Positions 16,195-27,400 of a stretch of DNA of 64,000 nucleotides are shown in pieces. The position numbers and the translations under genes are program-made. The notes beneath the pieces were generated by a model. It was not told the origin of the DNA. It worked only from the letters and a program-made list of their open reading frames with translations, and ran no database searches. Source of the DNA: an uncultured Lachnospiraceae bacterium (GTDB lineage: Bacteria > Bacillota > Clostridia > Lachnospirales > Lachnospiraceae); assembly GCA_947367855.1 (NCBI GenBank), contig CANBFE010000008.1:1-64000 (forward strand). The letters are read 5' to 3'. The first letter of the stretch is position 1, and each line of letters opens with the position of its first letter.

Positions 16195-17255
16195 TCCTGC
16201 CTCCTGTCTTCTTCCCGGTCCGTGGTCCACACATAGGTTTCTGCTTCCGTATCATAGCGGAACCGATTCTCCACGCCGTAACCGTTCTTCGCCTCCTCGT
16301 CATATGCATTGGTAAAACGGAAGGTTACAGGATCCGCCGTCCCCTCCAATTCATCGGCCGCGACAAACTTAGGCCCTTCCTCCGACGCCGTAATCTGACA
16401 GTTTGCACCGCTGTATACCTCCTGCACCGTCACCTTAGCTCCTGCCGGGAGTCCCTCCACCAGGATTTCCTTTGTGCCTACGGCGGAAAAGGTGGCGGAA
16501 AAGACATTGCTGTACAGGACTTCCCCGCTTTCCGGGTCGGCGGCCGTCACCTCAAACACAAAGGTTGCATCTCCCATGGACGCATTATAAGATGTCAGTG
16601 TCTTCACAATCCTGATATCTCCCAGGCGCGGGGTACGGGCAGGCTTCAATGTCGCCTCCCGGTCGTACTGCCAGGTATCGGAAGCAGTTCCTCCCAGGTA
16701 CTGGTATTCAGACCAGGGCAGGGAAATCACCATGGGTGTAAAGCTGTATTCGTACCTGGGACTTTCCGCTGCGTCCAGAGCCACCAGATACAACCCCAGC
16801 TCCAGTCCGGACAGCTCTTCCCCCAGAGTCAGACCTCCCTCCGGCGACACCTCCGCCGTTGTTGTGACTGCAGGCTCAACCTTCGGCTCTCCCTCCGGTT
16901 TCCCCGCTTCGTCCAGTTGGTATACCAAAGCAAAGGCCTCCTCCGGCAGGGTCTTCCAACTGTCCACTTCCATGGTCAGTCCCTGAAATTCACCCTGAAA
17001 TTCATAGGTTCCCGTCTCTGTCATGTCCGCCAGTTTCCAGAGGTGCACCTGCAGCGGTTCCCCGGTCTGTGCCATATCCAGGGCCATCTCCCGGGAGTCC
17101 TCTGCGCCAAGGGACAGCTTCAGGCTTCCGGTCTTTGTCAGGTCCACTCTCTCCGCCGCCTGGATGCTCCTGCCTATACCCGGCAGGGCGACTGTCAGCA
17201 GGCCGACAAGAACACAGGCTGTCAGGATCCTGTACTTCCTTTTTATCACATGCAT
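16191..17255 (-). CDS. secreted pilin-like protein without wall-sorting signal
   Basis: This 354-residue protein has a signal peptide (about 1-33). A domain follows with LSLGAEDSREMALDMAQTGEPLQVHLWKLADM and LELGLYLVALD, as in N-terminal pilin/SpaA-type domains. A second domain (about 225-320) contains IRIVKTLTSYNASMGDATFVFEV, LPAGAKVTVQEVYSG and VTFRFTNAY, resembling a Cna-B/DUF5979-like isopeptide domain with an E-box-like VQEVY. There is no LPxTG or C-terminal membrane segment; the protein simply ends charged. It may be a minor pilin held by other means. Placement directly after the sortases supports a fibre role. Confidence 0.72.
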   Translation of the reverse strand: MHVIKRKYRILTACVLVGLLTVALPGIGRSIQAAERVDLTKTGSLKLSLGAEDSREMALDMAQTGEPLQVHLWKLADMTETGTYEFQGEFQGLTMEVDSWKTLPEEAFALVYQLDEAGKPEGEPKVEPAVTTTAEVSPEGGLTLGEELSGLELGLYLVALDAAESPRYEYSFTPMVISLPWSEYQYLGGTASDTWQYDREATLKPARTPRLGDIRIVKTLTSYNASMGDATFVFEVTAADPESGEVLYSNVFSATFSAVGTKEILVEGLPAGAKVTVQEVYSGANCQITASEEGPKFVAADELEGTADPVTFRFTNAYDEEAKNGYGVENRFRYDTEAETYVWTTDREEDRRQE

Positions 17256-17321
17256 ACTCTGCTCCTCCTTATTTCAATGCTGCTTTTCTCTCAACTGCTT
17301 TCGGCATCAATAGATTCTTCC

Positions 17322-18281
17322 TTATTCCGATTCGCCGTCCGGCGGGGCCGCTTTACCCTGCTCCGCTTCGTCATCCGGCGCGGTTGTCCTGCCCTCCGCA
17401 CGGTTTTGTTTCCTGCGCCGCTTCCGTCCTGCCCTCCGGAACGCCATGGCCATAATGCCGATGAGGAGAACCGTGGCAATCACCAGAACCAGATAGAGCA
17501 TGTAGTAATTCCGTACTGCTTCCACCATGCTTTCCACCGGCGTCTGGTCCTTGGGTTCCTCTTCCCCGTTATATTCCGTACGGATGCCCCTGACCAGGAG
17601 TCTGTGGGAATTGACGCCGTAAGGGGTGCAGGTGAGCAAAGTCACATGATCTTCCCCGGGAATCACCTGCATGGCGGACATCAGAGCCTCCAGATCATCC
17701 TTATCTATCATGGGAAGAATCTGATCCACCTCATAGGCCAGTACTTCATCCAGGATATGGATATAAAATGTATCCCCCGGCTTCATCTGATCCAGGTCCG
17801 TAAACAGTTTTGCGCTGGGAAGTCCCCTGTGCGCCGCCAACACGCTGTGGCTGCCCTCCCCGCCTATGGGAAGACCGGTCCCCTCCAGATGACCGATGCC
17901 TGTCTGGAGCACCTCGTCCCCCACACCATGGTATATGGCAAGCTTAACATGAATTTCCGGAATGGTCATATACCCCATAACGCCGTCTTCCGCGGCATTG
18001 AGAATCTTCCAGTATTCCGTGTCTTCCAGGTCTGTCCCTTCCCCGCCGAAGGCATCACCGTAAAAATCATTCCGTTTCACCGCACTTTGAAAAGTCCTGG
18101 CCGCGTCCCATTCCCGGCTGTAATCCGCTTCCTCCATCTGCGCCACCACCTGCTCATATGTGGAAATCAGCTGACTCTGGCGGTAGGCATTCCACTGGTC
18201 CGACACCAGGGGATAGGCAAAAATACCGAATCCGGCCAGGAAAATCAGGGCAAAGAGAACATTGGCTATTTTCCTGATCAT
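17322..18281 (-). CDS. class C (pilin-polymerising) sortase
   Basis: This 319-residue sortase has an N-terminal membrane segment (about 6-25) and a C-terminal one (about 265-285), the class C hallmark. The catalytic His lies in AAHRGLPSAKLFTDLD, Cys in TLLTCTPYGVNSHRLLVRG, and the Arg is also in that stretch. It overlaps the preceding sortase gene by 4 nt (ATGA). Two class C sortases in tandem are common in pilus loci, where one polymerises the shaft and the other adds minor subunits; which does which cannot be read here. Confidence 0.9.
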   Translation of the reverse strand: MIRKIANVLFALIFLAGFGIFAYPLVSDQWNAYRQSQLISTYEQVVAQMEEADYSREWDAARTFQSAVKRNDFYGDAFGGEGTDLEDTEYWKILNAAEDGVMGYMTIPEIHVKLAIYHGVGDEVLQTGIGHLEGTGLPIGGEGSHSVLAAHRGLPSAKLFTDLDQMKPGDTFYIHILDEVLAYEVDQILPMIDKDDLEALMSAMQVIPGEDHVTLLTCTPYGVNSHRLLVRGIRTEYNGEEEPKDQTPVESMVEAVRNYYMLYLVLVIATVLLIGIMAMAFRRAGRKRRRKQNRAEGRTTAPDDEAEQGKAAPPDGESE

Positions 18282-19210
18282 GACTCTCCCTCCGCCGGGC
18301 TGCTCTCCCGGCCTTCTCCCTCTGCTTTCCCGGGAGTCTGGTCCGGACCGGCACTTTTTGCTTTCTGTCTTTTATCATAGAAAAAGAAACAGAGAATAAA
18401 GGCTCCTGTAACCGACAGTCCCACAATCACCCACAGCAGATAATTGGTATGGACACTGGGACCGGCATACCCTGCGGCAGCAACCATTACATCTTCTATA
18501 TTTTCATAGTTCACACGATACCCTCTCACCAACAGTCTGTGGCTGTTGACGCCGTAAGGAGTGCAGGTCAGCAGGGTAGCCAGATCCTTATTATCCTCCG
18601 CCGCCAGCGCCGTGGTATCCTCCGGCTTCGCCACGGTAATGCTGTCCACCTTATAGCAGAGTACGTCGTCCAGAATATACAGGAAAAAATAATCTCCCTC
18701 CTCCAGGCGGTCCAGATCCGTAAAAAGAGCTGCGCTGGGCAGGCCTCTGTGGGCGGAAATCACGGTGTGGGTTCCCTCGCCTCCCACGGGAAGAGAGCTG
18801 CCTTCCAGATGGCCTGCCGCCGTCTGAAGCACCTCTTCCTCCGTGGTATGGAAAATCGGGATCTTGATGTCAATTTTCGGAATCTCCACATATCCCATCA
18901 TGCCGTCTCCGGTAAGGTTCAGACAGGACAGATACGCTCTGTCCGGCTCCACCTGCATGGCTGCCGCCGCAAAGGAATCCGGCAGCACATAGGGCTTCAA
19001 TGCCTCGTTATAAGCCTGTGCCTGCGCCCGTTCCCCCGCATAGTCAATCTTGCCTTCCGATGTCTGAGCTGCCACCGCTTTGTCATAACTGGAGATCAGC
19101 TGACTCTGGCGGTAATTGTTCCACTCATTGGAAAACAGGGGATACAGCAGCAGGGACAGACCGGCCAGGAAAAGGAATGCAAATATCAATTTCGTCATTT
19201 TGTTTTTCAT
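18278..19210 (-). CDS. class C sortase
   Basis: This 310-residue transpeptidase is predicted to join pilin subunits through the LPSTG Thr to a pilin Lys. It has an N-terminal membrane segment (about 6-25), the AHRGLPSAALFTDLD catalytic-His region, the TLLTCTPYGVNSHRLLVRG catalytic Cys/Arg region and a C-terminal membrane helix (about 258-278). It is clearly paralogous to the sortase just downstream. It follows the major pilin gene by 170 nt, and that gap contains a strong hairpin that may tune its expression relative to pilin. Confidence 0.9.
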   Translation of the reverse strand: MKNKMTKLIFAFLFLAGLSLLLYPLFSNEWNNYRQSQLISSYDKAVAAQTSEGKIDYAGERAQAQAYNEALKPYVLPDSFAAAAMQVEPDRAYLSCLNLTGDGMMGYVEIPKIDIKIPIFHTTEEEVLQTAAGHLEGSSLPVGGEGTHTVISAHRGLPSAALFTDLDRLEEGDYFFLYILDDVLCYKVDSITVAKPEDTTALAAEDNKDLATLLTCTPYGVNSHRLLVRGYRVNYENIEDVMVAAAGYAGPSVHTNYLLWVIVGLSVTGAFILCFFFYDKRQKAKSAGPDQTPGKAEGEGRESSPAEGES

Positions 19211-19294
19211 CCGGGCTCTCCTTGCTGTTGTGATCTTTTTTCGGCAGATCTGCTTTCACCACGCCAAATCCGCCGCTTTTGTTTTCGTGTATCC

Positions 19295-19322
19295 GTCCGA
19301 AGGGGCCAAAGCCCCTCCGGAC
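19295..19322 (-). other. strong intercistronic hairpin between pilin and sortase genes
   Basis: A 12-bp stem (GTCCGGAGGGGC / GCCCCTTCGGAC on the minus strand, one G-U pair) with a 4-nt loop lies between the pilin stop and the first sortase. No U-tract follows, so it is more likely an mRNA-stability or partial-attenuation element than a full terminator. Confidence 0.65.
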
Positions 19323-19380
19323 GTAACCTTCTGCTTTCTCTTCTGTGCTGATACATTGTCTCTTCCTGCCGCTTTGGCCC

Positions 19381-21129
19381 TTATTTGTCAGCCTTCCTGC
19401 GGGTTGCAAAGAACAGACCTGCAGCAATGATCATGATAGCGCATCCGCCGATGGTGAAGATGGTGGTGCCGATGCCGCCGGTGGAAGGAAGGGCAGCCAG
19501 TTTGGTATTCTTAATTTCATGGGTATCGGATACATCTGACCAGTCATTTTCATGTTCCGGTGTACAGTCGATGTCAGTCACTTTTCCCTTTTCATTAGCA
19601 TCATAAGTCGCTGTATAAGTGGAAGTATTTTCATTGTTTACCTTAATCGTATAGCTATTTAAGGTTCCGTCCTCATTGTACGTTGCTGTAATTTCAACCG
19701 GAATCTTGGTATCATTCAGAGAGTATCCCTCCGGCGCTTTGGTCTCCTGCAAAGTGTAAGTTCCTGCATCAAGACCTGTAAAGGACAAATAACCATTTTC
19801 GTCAGAAACAGTAGTATAGGTCTTTCCATCTGCTCTTGTCAGGGTGAACTCTGCTCCGGGAAGCGTTATTGTCTCTACCTCTTCTCCACTCTCTAAAATT
19901 ACTTTTCTAACTTCCCCGGTCTTTAAGAGCTCTTCTGTAAATTTGTTCCACCCGCTGCCGTCAGATCCAAACAGATTCGCGTCAATACCAAAGGTATAGG
20001 TATAGGTCTTGTCTTCAATCTCATTTGCCTCACCGCTGGGGTCATTGGTGTATTCCAGTTTTGCCGTATTGGTATTGGCATCAAAGTTAAGTCCTGCGTC
20101 TTCTCCCAATACTGCATCATAGGTTACAACCACTTTTTCTCCGCTGTGCGCCAATGCGTAAGCGGATGCAAAGGAGATTTCAAAGCTCTTTTTATCACCG
20201 GCCTCTGTATAGGTAAAAGTGGCTTCGCCTGCTTCAACTTTCACATTGTTAACCTTTACCACCAGATTAGCCGGGTCTGCCAATGTCAGGCCTTTTCCCA
20301 TTGAATCCTTGATCTTTACTGTTACTTCTGTATAGCTCTTGCTGTAAGAAGGAATCACGGTATCAATCTCAAAGTTTACGGTATCGCCGATTGCAACGTC
20401 GTTTCCGCTCTCATTGCCATCGCTTGTGTCTTTGCCGGTGCTTCCGGTAATCTTCTTGTCGATAGTGGGCTTCTCGGATTTTGCATAGGCAGGTGTGGAA
20501 TTAAGGCTCCAGTTACTATTAGCGTCAACCGTGCCATTTACCAGTGTATTATCGTCACCGCTTCCCTCTACACTGTAATAGATACCGATGAGCATGGGAT
20601 TGTAGACTTCCTGTATGTCGGAGCCTTCCACAATAACCACCCAGTAACCTGCGTTAAGCTTAGCGGTATATGTGGTCAAACCTGCAGCTCCTTCCAGAGC
20701 GCTAAGAGTCTCTTTTGTTAAAGTGGCAAGCAAGGTCTTATTTGCAGCGATGCCGGTTACCTCGTCAGAGGTAGGCTCCAGCATATTCGCAAGGGTTACC
20801 CCTTCCGCCAGCTTATATCCGGTAAATCCTTTATCATTGTAAGTAGGCTCTACAATCCTGTAAGCCGTAACAGTAGCCCCTGCTTCCACATTGTTTACAG
20901 TTGCTGTAGCTTTATCTCCCTCTACTGGCTTAGTACCATTTCCGCCACCTGACCCTTCTGTACCTGTGGCCGGAGGCGCTACCGTCTCCGGCGTCCCATC
21001 AGCGTCATTCGAACTCTCTGTACCCGGGGCCGTCGTGTTGTCCCCTTCCTCCGCGAACACAGTCATGCACATCCCCATGACCATCACCACTGCCAAAAGC
21101 ATGGCTAAAATCTTTTTGATCTTTTTCAT
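19381..21129 (-). CDS. LPSTG major pilin with isopeptide domains
   Basis: This protein is about 582 residues from the start at 21129 (MKKIKK, preceded by a GGAAA-rich site). It has a signal peptide ending TVFAEE, a Ser/Thr/Gly/Pro-rich segment, an N-terminal domain (about 50-190), a D2-type fimbrial isopeptide domain beginning near KPTIDKKITG, and a SpaA/Cna-B domain with FTGLDAGTYTLQETKAPEGY (E-box). LPSTGG, a hydrophobic helix and a basic tail follow. These are the features of a sortase-polymerised shaft pilin. The Lys in TIDKKITG is a candidate pilin-motif lysine. It is followed directly by two class C sortases. Confidence 0.9.
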   Translation of the reverse strand: MKKIKKILAMLLAVVMVMGMCMTVFAEEGDNTTAPGTESSNDADGTPETVAPPATGTEGSGGGNGTKPVEGDKATATVNNVEAGATVTAYRIVEPTYNDKGFTGYKLAEGVTLANMLEPTSDEVTGIAANKTLLATLTKETLSALEGAAGLTTYTAKLNAGYWVVIVEGSDIQEVYNPMLIGIYYSVEGSGDDNTLVNGTVDANSNWSLNSTPAYAKSEKPTIDKKITGSTGKDTSDGNESGNDVAIGDTVNFEIDTVIPSYSKSYTEVTVKIKDSMGKGLTLADPANLVVKVNNVKVEAGEATFTYTEAGDKKSFEISFASAYALAHSGEKVVVTYDAVLGEDAGLNFDANTNTAKLEYTNDPSGEANEIEDKTYTYTFGIDANLFGSDGSGWNKFTEELLKTGEVRKVILESGEEVETITLPGAEFTLTRADGKTYTTVSDENGYLSFTGLDAGTYTLQETKAPEGYSLNDTKIPVEITATYNEDGTLNSYTIKVNNENTSTYTATYDANEKGKVTDIDCTPEHENDWSDVSDTHEIKNTKLAALPSTGGIGTTIFTIGGCAIMIIAAGLFFATRRKADK

Positions 21130-21162
21130 ATTTTTTCCTTTCTTTTTATGAGCATCGCCCAT

Positions 21163-21430
21163 GATTTACAGTTGCTTTTGCGGTCTGGAAGGCCGCCGGA
21201 GTATTCCTGTAACGGAATGCCCCTCTTCTGCACTTTGCTGTCTTCCCTGGCACCTCCCTCTTTTATTTTATATAGACCGGCCCCCTGCCCCTTAGCGCGG
21301 GAATGAAAACCAATACGCTGCAGGCCAGGAGTAAATACTCATGAAAGTAATTCTTCCACCGGTTATATTTGCACTCAACACCGCCATCGTTTACACCTCT
21401 GCCCAGGGTAAGCCCATATGGCTGGCGGTC
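21163..21430. other. intergenic stretch between adhesin and pilin genes
   Basis: About 270 bases lie between the adhesin stop and the pilin signal peptide. I see no convincing gene, terminator or promoter. On the minus strand a TATATAAAAT stretch near 21265-21275 is promoter-like but has no good -35 at the right distance. The purine-rich GAGGGAGG just after it is not followed by a start codon. Confidence 0.4.
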
Positions 21431-24400
21431 TTAAAACTGCTGCATTGTTTCTGAATTCCGCTTCCTCCGCAGGAGGAAAACGTATGCCGCGGAAATGGTC
21501 ATCAGCAGCGCGCCTGCGGCGGCATAAGCCCCTGTGCCGGGACCTCCCGTGGAGGGCAGCCGATACATGGCGTTGTTTTTAATTTTCAGGCATACTGCAG
21601 GCACACCTTCCTGAACCGGATTTCCTTCCGCTGTTTCAAGGCTCACCATACTGCTGTCTGCAGAATGGCCCCGCAGTTCAATATAGCTGTTCATTCCGTT
21701 CATTTTCAGGGCAAATGCCACAGGTTCGCCCAACAGGGTGTATCCCTGAGGCGCTTCCACCTCTGTAATGGTGTAATCGCCGGGCAGCAGATTGCGAATG
21801 TTCAGTTTCCCGTTCTCATCTGCAGTTAATCTCGTTGTCTCCTGTAAATCCGCCGTGCCGTCTGATGTCCCGCGCTTTTCATATCCCTTCAGGTAATAGC
21901 CCTCGCCCTCTCTGCAGGTAAAGGTAAGCGTCTCTCCCTGGGCATTCTGAACCGTGAACACGGCTCCGGCCAGACGTTTATCTTCATCATCCACCTTCTG
22001 TACCGCCATCAGGGTATCCGGATAAAAGCCGCTGTCGTGGTACTTTGATTCATACAGGGAGACACTCATCTCTTCCGCCGTTGGCATGGGCAGATTGAAA
22101 ATCACAGTCTCTCGCAGTTTGCCGTCGTCTCCGTATGCGGGGATGCCGTCTGAATCTTTGGTATCGTCTGTTCCCACATTGCTCCGGGTGGGATTCAGCT
22201 TGGAAATCTTCGGATTGCCGCTTTCGTCCGTGAAACGTACCGCAAAGGTTCCGGCGGGCAGATCAAGAAATTTATAATGTCCCGCTTCACCATTCGTATT
22301 ACCTGAAACCTGGGGCTTATACAAGACTGCATCCTTTGCGCTCCCGGCTCTGACACTGATCTGGTATCCGGTCCGGACAACAATCGGATCGTCTGTGTCC
22401 GGAAAACAGACGTTTTCATAGGAAGCATCCTTCTCCGGATTCCAGGGGTTTCCTTCCGCATCCACGCCTTCCTTTAATTTCAGCAGCTCCACCTGCACTC
22501 CGTCAATCCTGGGTTCGTCTTCTCCCGCTCCCTGGACTCCGTCCCTGTCGTAATCCATCCAGGCCAGGCCTTCCAGGGTGCGTCTCACCGTAGGATTCTC
22601 GGTGATGGTGGTGGTATCTCCCTTGGAGAGAAGGTTTACGAAGTAATTGCTCTTATCCCTGTCCGGCGCTGAGGGCCCCGGGTCCAGTTTGATCTTCAAA
22701 TCAATGTAGACGCTCTTTGCAGAGTCTAATGTCCCTGTCACTGCCCAGGCAGTAGGGTGATTCTCCTTCCCTTCCTGCGGTTCGGGTATCTGAATCGTTC
22801 CATCCTCATAAATCATGGTCTCAATCCATTTCCCGCTGCTTCCCTCTTTCGTTCCTTCTATCTCCGCTTTGTCCACCTCCCTGGTGGTTTTGTTTTTATA
22901 CTCCTCCTCAAAGGTGTAGTAAATCTTTAATTTGTTCATGTCACATTTCGTAATATCCAACTTCCATTCGGCAAAGGCATAAGTCCCTGTGAACTCGCTG
23001 CCGTTTATTCCGCTGGCAGGCATGGTGTCCATGACAGTCAGTTCTGCCGGTGTGTCCGCATTGTTATTGAAATAGATTACGTAGTCTATTTCTCCGTCCT
23101 CTTCCACTACCTTCTGCTTTGTATATTTGCCGAAGGAACTGGCGCTTCCCCGGTTCACTGCTATGCCCGCCTCAGAATGCTTCTCCGCTGTTTTCAGAGG
23201 ATCCCGCAAATCTTCAGGAGCGGTAATATACACCGTATTCTTCAGATCCGTAGTCCCTACGGGAACATCCTTCGCCGGATCGGCATTGCCGATGTCCACG
23301 GAATAGTAGATGGGCGCCATGGGTTCCCCAATCTTCACATCCGGAATTACCCAGGTCAGAGTCTGTGTCCCGTCCTCATTGTTAACAACCTGCGGCTCTG
23401 TCAGCACCGGTTCAGGGAAAGCCGCGCCCTGGGCCGTATCTGTCACAATGTTCCCCTTTGTGCCTCCGTCTGTGGATGTCTGTTGGTATTGGCCTCCAAA
23501 ATAGGCCGTTCCCGGTTTGTAGGTCATATTCCTGGGCAGGGTATCCACTATGGTGATGGGCGCGGTATGGTTGTATTGGCCCTGTTTCTCATAGTAGGTT
23601 CTGGGCTGAAGCATGAAATCCGCCACCCTCTGGCCTGCGTCCAGGTTGAAGTTCTTCTTCTCCTCCCCATTCGCGACTTTCTGCATCAGATGCTTGGTAA
23701 TGGACGTCCGGTAGCCGATAATCAGCAGGGTATCTCCCCAGTGCTCCCACTCGGAGTTATGCTTTCCAAGCGCACCGCTTCCGTCCTCTTTATACTCCTC
23801 CCTTGTATACCATACAGAGCCATCAATATTGGCGCTTTTGTAATGGCTGTCCTCCAACATATTGGCTTCCATAATCCAATCCAGGATATTTGCTTCCTGC
23901 TCTGTGCCAAGACATATATCTGAAAGCGCTTTCCCCGCCTGTTCAAACATTTCCCTGGTCCAGACACGGGAGGTAGATACCAGCGCAAAGCTCTTTCCTG
24001 CCAGATCTTTATTCTCCCTGACCTTAGCCTTGTGGTAATAGTAATAAGAGCCGCTGTCCGTGTCTGTCTCCGGTAAAGGCCCTGGTCCGATAAAGCAGGT
24101 CAGAATGCCCACACACACCTTCTCTGCCGGAATGCTCTCCAGACTGTCATAGAACTGAAGTTCAGCCTCATGGGTGTGCTGCATTTCCCAATCGTCTGCC
24201 CAGTCTGTACCGTCTGCCTTAACGGCATAGTAGATGCGGATATTGGACTTAACCGGGTCAGGCTCCCACCACTGCGCCATGGAGCCTTTACTCTGGTCCC
24301 CTTCCTTCTGCCCATTCTTTCCGTCCAGGGAAGCTCCATCCACCAGATTTGAAGCTCCCTCTCCGGTAAGTTCAATGGCGCTTCCATAAAACCGAAGCAA

Positions 24401-27400
24401 ATTGGTTCCCAGGTACAGCTGATTCCCATCATTCTTCTTGGAATCGTAGCTGAAGCCTCCTACCAGGTACAGTTCATCTCCTACTGTTGCATAGTCGTTT
24501 CCATCGTAAATATCATCCACGCCAGACCCCAGCCACCAACGATCATGGTCTCCCGCATACCGAACCCTGTTCTGCATGGCTCCAGGGAGATTCAGCTCCA
24601 GTGTGCGCACTTCCCGGTCATCCGTACTGACCGCCTGCTGAAATCCGTCTGTTCCTTCCTGAAACGGTTCATCAGACTCCGTAGTTCCCTTCAGATTTTT
24701 TACCTCTGCGGTGGTGGCAAAAGCGCCCGCGCCATGGTCCTTTACAACATCGTACTCCGGCCCATTGACATCCGTTTCACTCTCTTTCTTATTAAAAGGC
24801 TGCAGCAGCCAGATGCCCCCGGTGGAAAAGCAGCCTATATTCTTTCCATACAAATCCGCCCCGCCCGGAAGGTTCTTTGTGGGCATGTGATCCAGGTTGA
24901 TTTCATAATCCTCCACTGTAATGCGGATGGTGCTCCCCTCCTGGACAGCCTTCCATGTACCGCTGTCCCAACAGTCGCTCCCCTCCCTGTCTTCGTTATG
25001 CTCAAAATAGGGCGCCAACTCCAGACAGCCGTTCCTTTCGTAGAGTACACGGCCGTCGGTATTGCTCTTTCCGTATTGTATCTCCCTGTTCTCCCCGTAG
25101 CTCCACAGGAGGGGTGTGTAGTCCTGCGTGGTATCAATGGTCGTGCCCTGCTCGCTGGTGGCCGTGGGGGTATAGACGGAGGATACGTCCAGGTCAAAGC
25201 TGATGGGTCCCTTGGGCAGTTCGATTCCTTTCAGCCCCTTGGCCGGGTTCTCCGCATTGTAGAGCTGCAGAGTGACACCCAGCTTCATCAAACGGCCGGG
25301 AATGGGCGTGGCGATATTGGTATTGGCCGCGATGCTTTCATACTTATTCATCCATTCCTCGTCGCCCTGGAAATCAAAGACTCCCCGATAACTGCTCTCG
25401 CTGTCCAGCTTGACATTGTATCTGGGGGCGGCTGTGACAGTGACAAGCTCCGGGGTCACGGATTTCTTCTCCATCACAGGCTGTCCGTTCTCGTCCTTGT
25501 GTTCTTCGTTTTCACATCCGCCCTCCCAGGTGCCTCCTTCCATGGCCGCGCTGATGATGGGAGCAAAGGTCTCCCCGTTATGCATGGACCTCACGTAGAT
25601 GGTCAGGTTCTCGCCGAAATCGCCGGGTACCACGGACAGACTTCCCTCCGCAGGCAGCAGACGCTTATAACAGGTCAGCACCTGGCATTCCGTTTCCTTT
25701 CCGTCAATGATGCGTGTCTCTGTAGTCAGCTTCGGCGCATAGCCCTCTGCTGTATCCATCCAGGTCATGGCGCTCTGGTCGAACACCGCTTCTCCTTCCG
25801 TCCTGGGCAGGACAAACTCCAGCTTTACCCTGGCTTCCCTAAAGGTCTGTTTAATATCCCAGGATTTCATATTGACGCTGAAATTGTACGTCACCGAGTC
25901 AAAGGTCCGGACAATTTTGTCGTCCGCAGTGGTATCATTTCCCCTGCCCTCTTCCGCATCAAAAGGAGCAGTTCCCGTAGTCATACTTGTGACAATAATG
26001 CTGTTCACATAGGCTTCGTCCTCTCCCATCACAGCAGCCTCATTTGTCTCCAGGGTGACGCCCTCCAGAATCCCGCTCAACAGAATCAGATACGCCGCTC
26101 CCTCCACGTACTGCCGCAGCTCCGGCCGCAGCGCCTCATATGCTTCACAGGCCTCCGTTATCTGCCCGGTCAGAGCAATCATATATACCGCCCAGGCGTC
26201 CTCGTCTTCCGTTCCCTCCATCTCCGCCATTCTCTGCATGATTTCTTCTTCGGAAGGCAGGACTGCAATCAATTCCTTTACTGCCGCAATCTGCGCTCTT
26301 TCCTCTTCTGTCAGGAAGCATTCCCCGGTATGGCTGTGTTCCTCTGTTTCGCAGATGCTGTTTCCGTCCCTGTCAAGGCAGTCTTCCGTGTGCGTATGTT
26401 CTGCTTTCCCACAGGATGTCTGTTCTTCAGAATCTGCATCAGGTTCTGTATCCGGCATCTCCGCTGTCAGATCCGCCAGGAGGGTTTCCATCTCTGTCAG
26501 CTTCTCCCCACCGGCAATATGGATTCTGACGTTCTCCGCCACCGCGTCGTAAGCGCTCCGGGCCTCTTTGCATCTCTCTTCCGTATCGGACAGGCATTCT
26601 GCATATGCCGCCTGGCCTTCTTCATATGTTTCCAGTTCCTTCCGGATTTCTTCCGCAGCAGGAAGATCCGCAAGCAGGATATTTGCCTTTTCCACCGCCG
26701 CCTGCTCTTCCTCTGTCACGCCCGGAATCCGGAAACAGCTGTCATCATGGATATGTTCTTCTTTTTCGCAGTTCAGAATGCCGTCTCCGTTATAGCAGCC
26801 TGCAGCGTTCCTGTGGAGATGGGATTCCTTCCCACAGTAGACAGGACGCTCCAGGAAGCTGTTTTCCATTTCCCTGCAAAGCATCATCAGCCCGAGCAGT
26901 TCTTCCATTCCTTCCGTCTGCGCGCGCTGCTGCGCGTCCAACGCCATCCAGGCCCTGCAGGCTTCCCGCATCTGACTGCCCAGCTCTCCCAGGCACTGAT
27001 ACCAGTTTTCCCGGTTTCCTGCATTTTCTGAAAGCAGTCTCTCCATCTCTGCCCGGTCCGGCACTGCGGCAATCAGTTGGTTCACAGTGTCTATACGTTG
27101 CGCATTTTGGAGGGACTCTTCATCTGCTGTCTCCTCACCCTGGGCGGAATCCGCCTCTGTCACCTCCTGGTGGGCGCCGGCTTCGGCATTGCCTTCCCCA
27201 ACAGCCGCTTCCCCGCTATTTTCCGTTCCGGTTTCCTGGCTGCTGCTCTCCCCGTTTTCTGCCGGTGCTGTCTCCTGGTCCGCATCACCCGGCTGCTGTA
27301 TGTCCGCTTCCTCTTCCGCGGCATTCTCTTCCCGGCCGCATATCAGAATATGGTCATGGCAGGACTCCGTATGGGCATGGGACTCCTGAACTTCTTCCAT

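Noticed and set aside
24545..27031. Long plus-strand open frame (about 828 codons) antisense to the giant adhesin
   Set aside because: It lies entirely inside the well-supported adhesin gene, has no domain pattern and no ribosome site, and its composition is what the complement of that gene would give.
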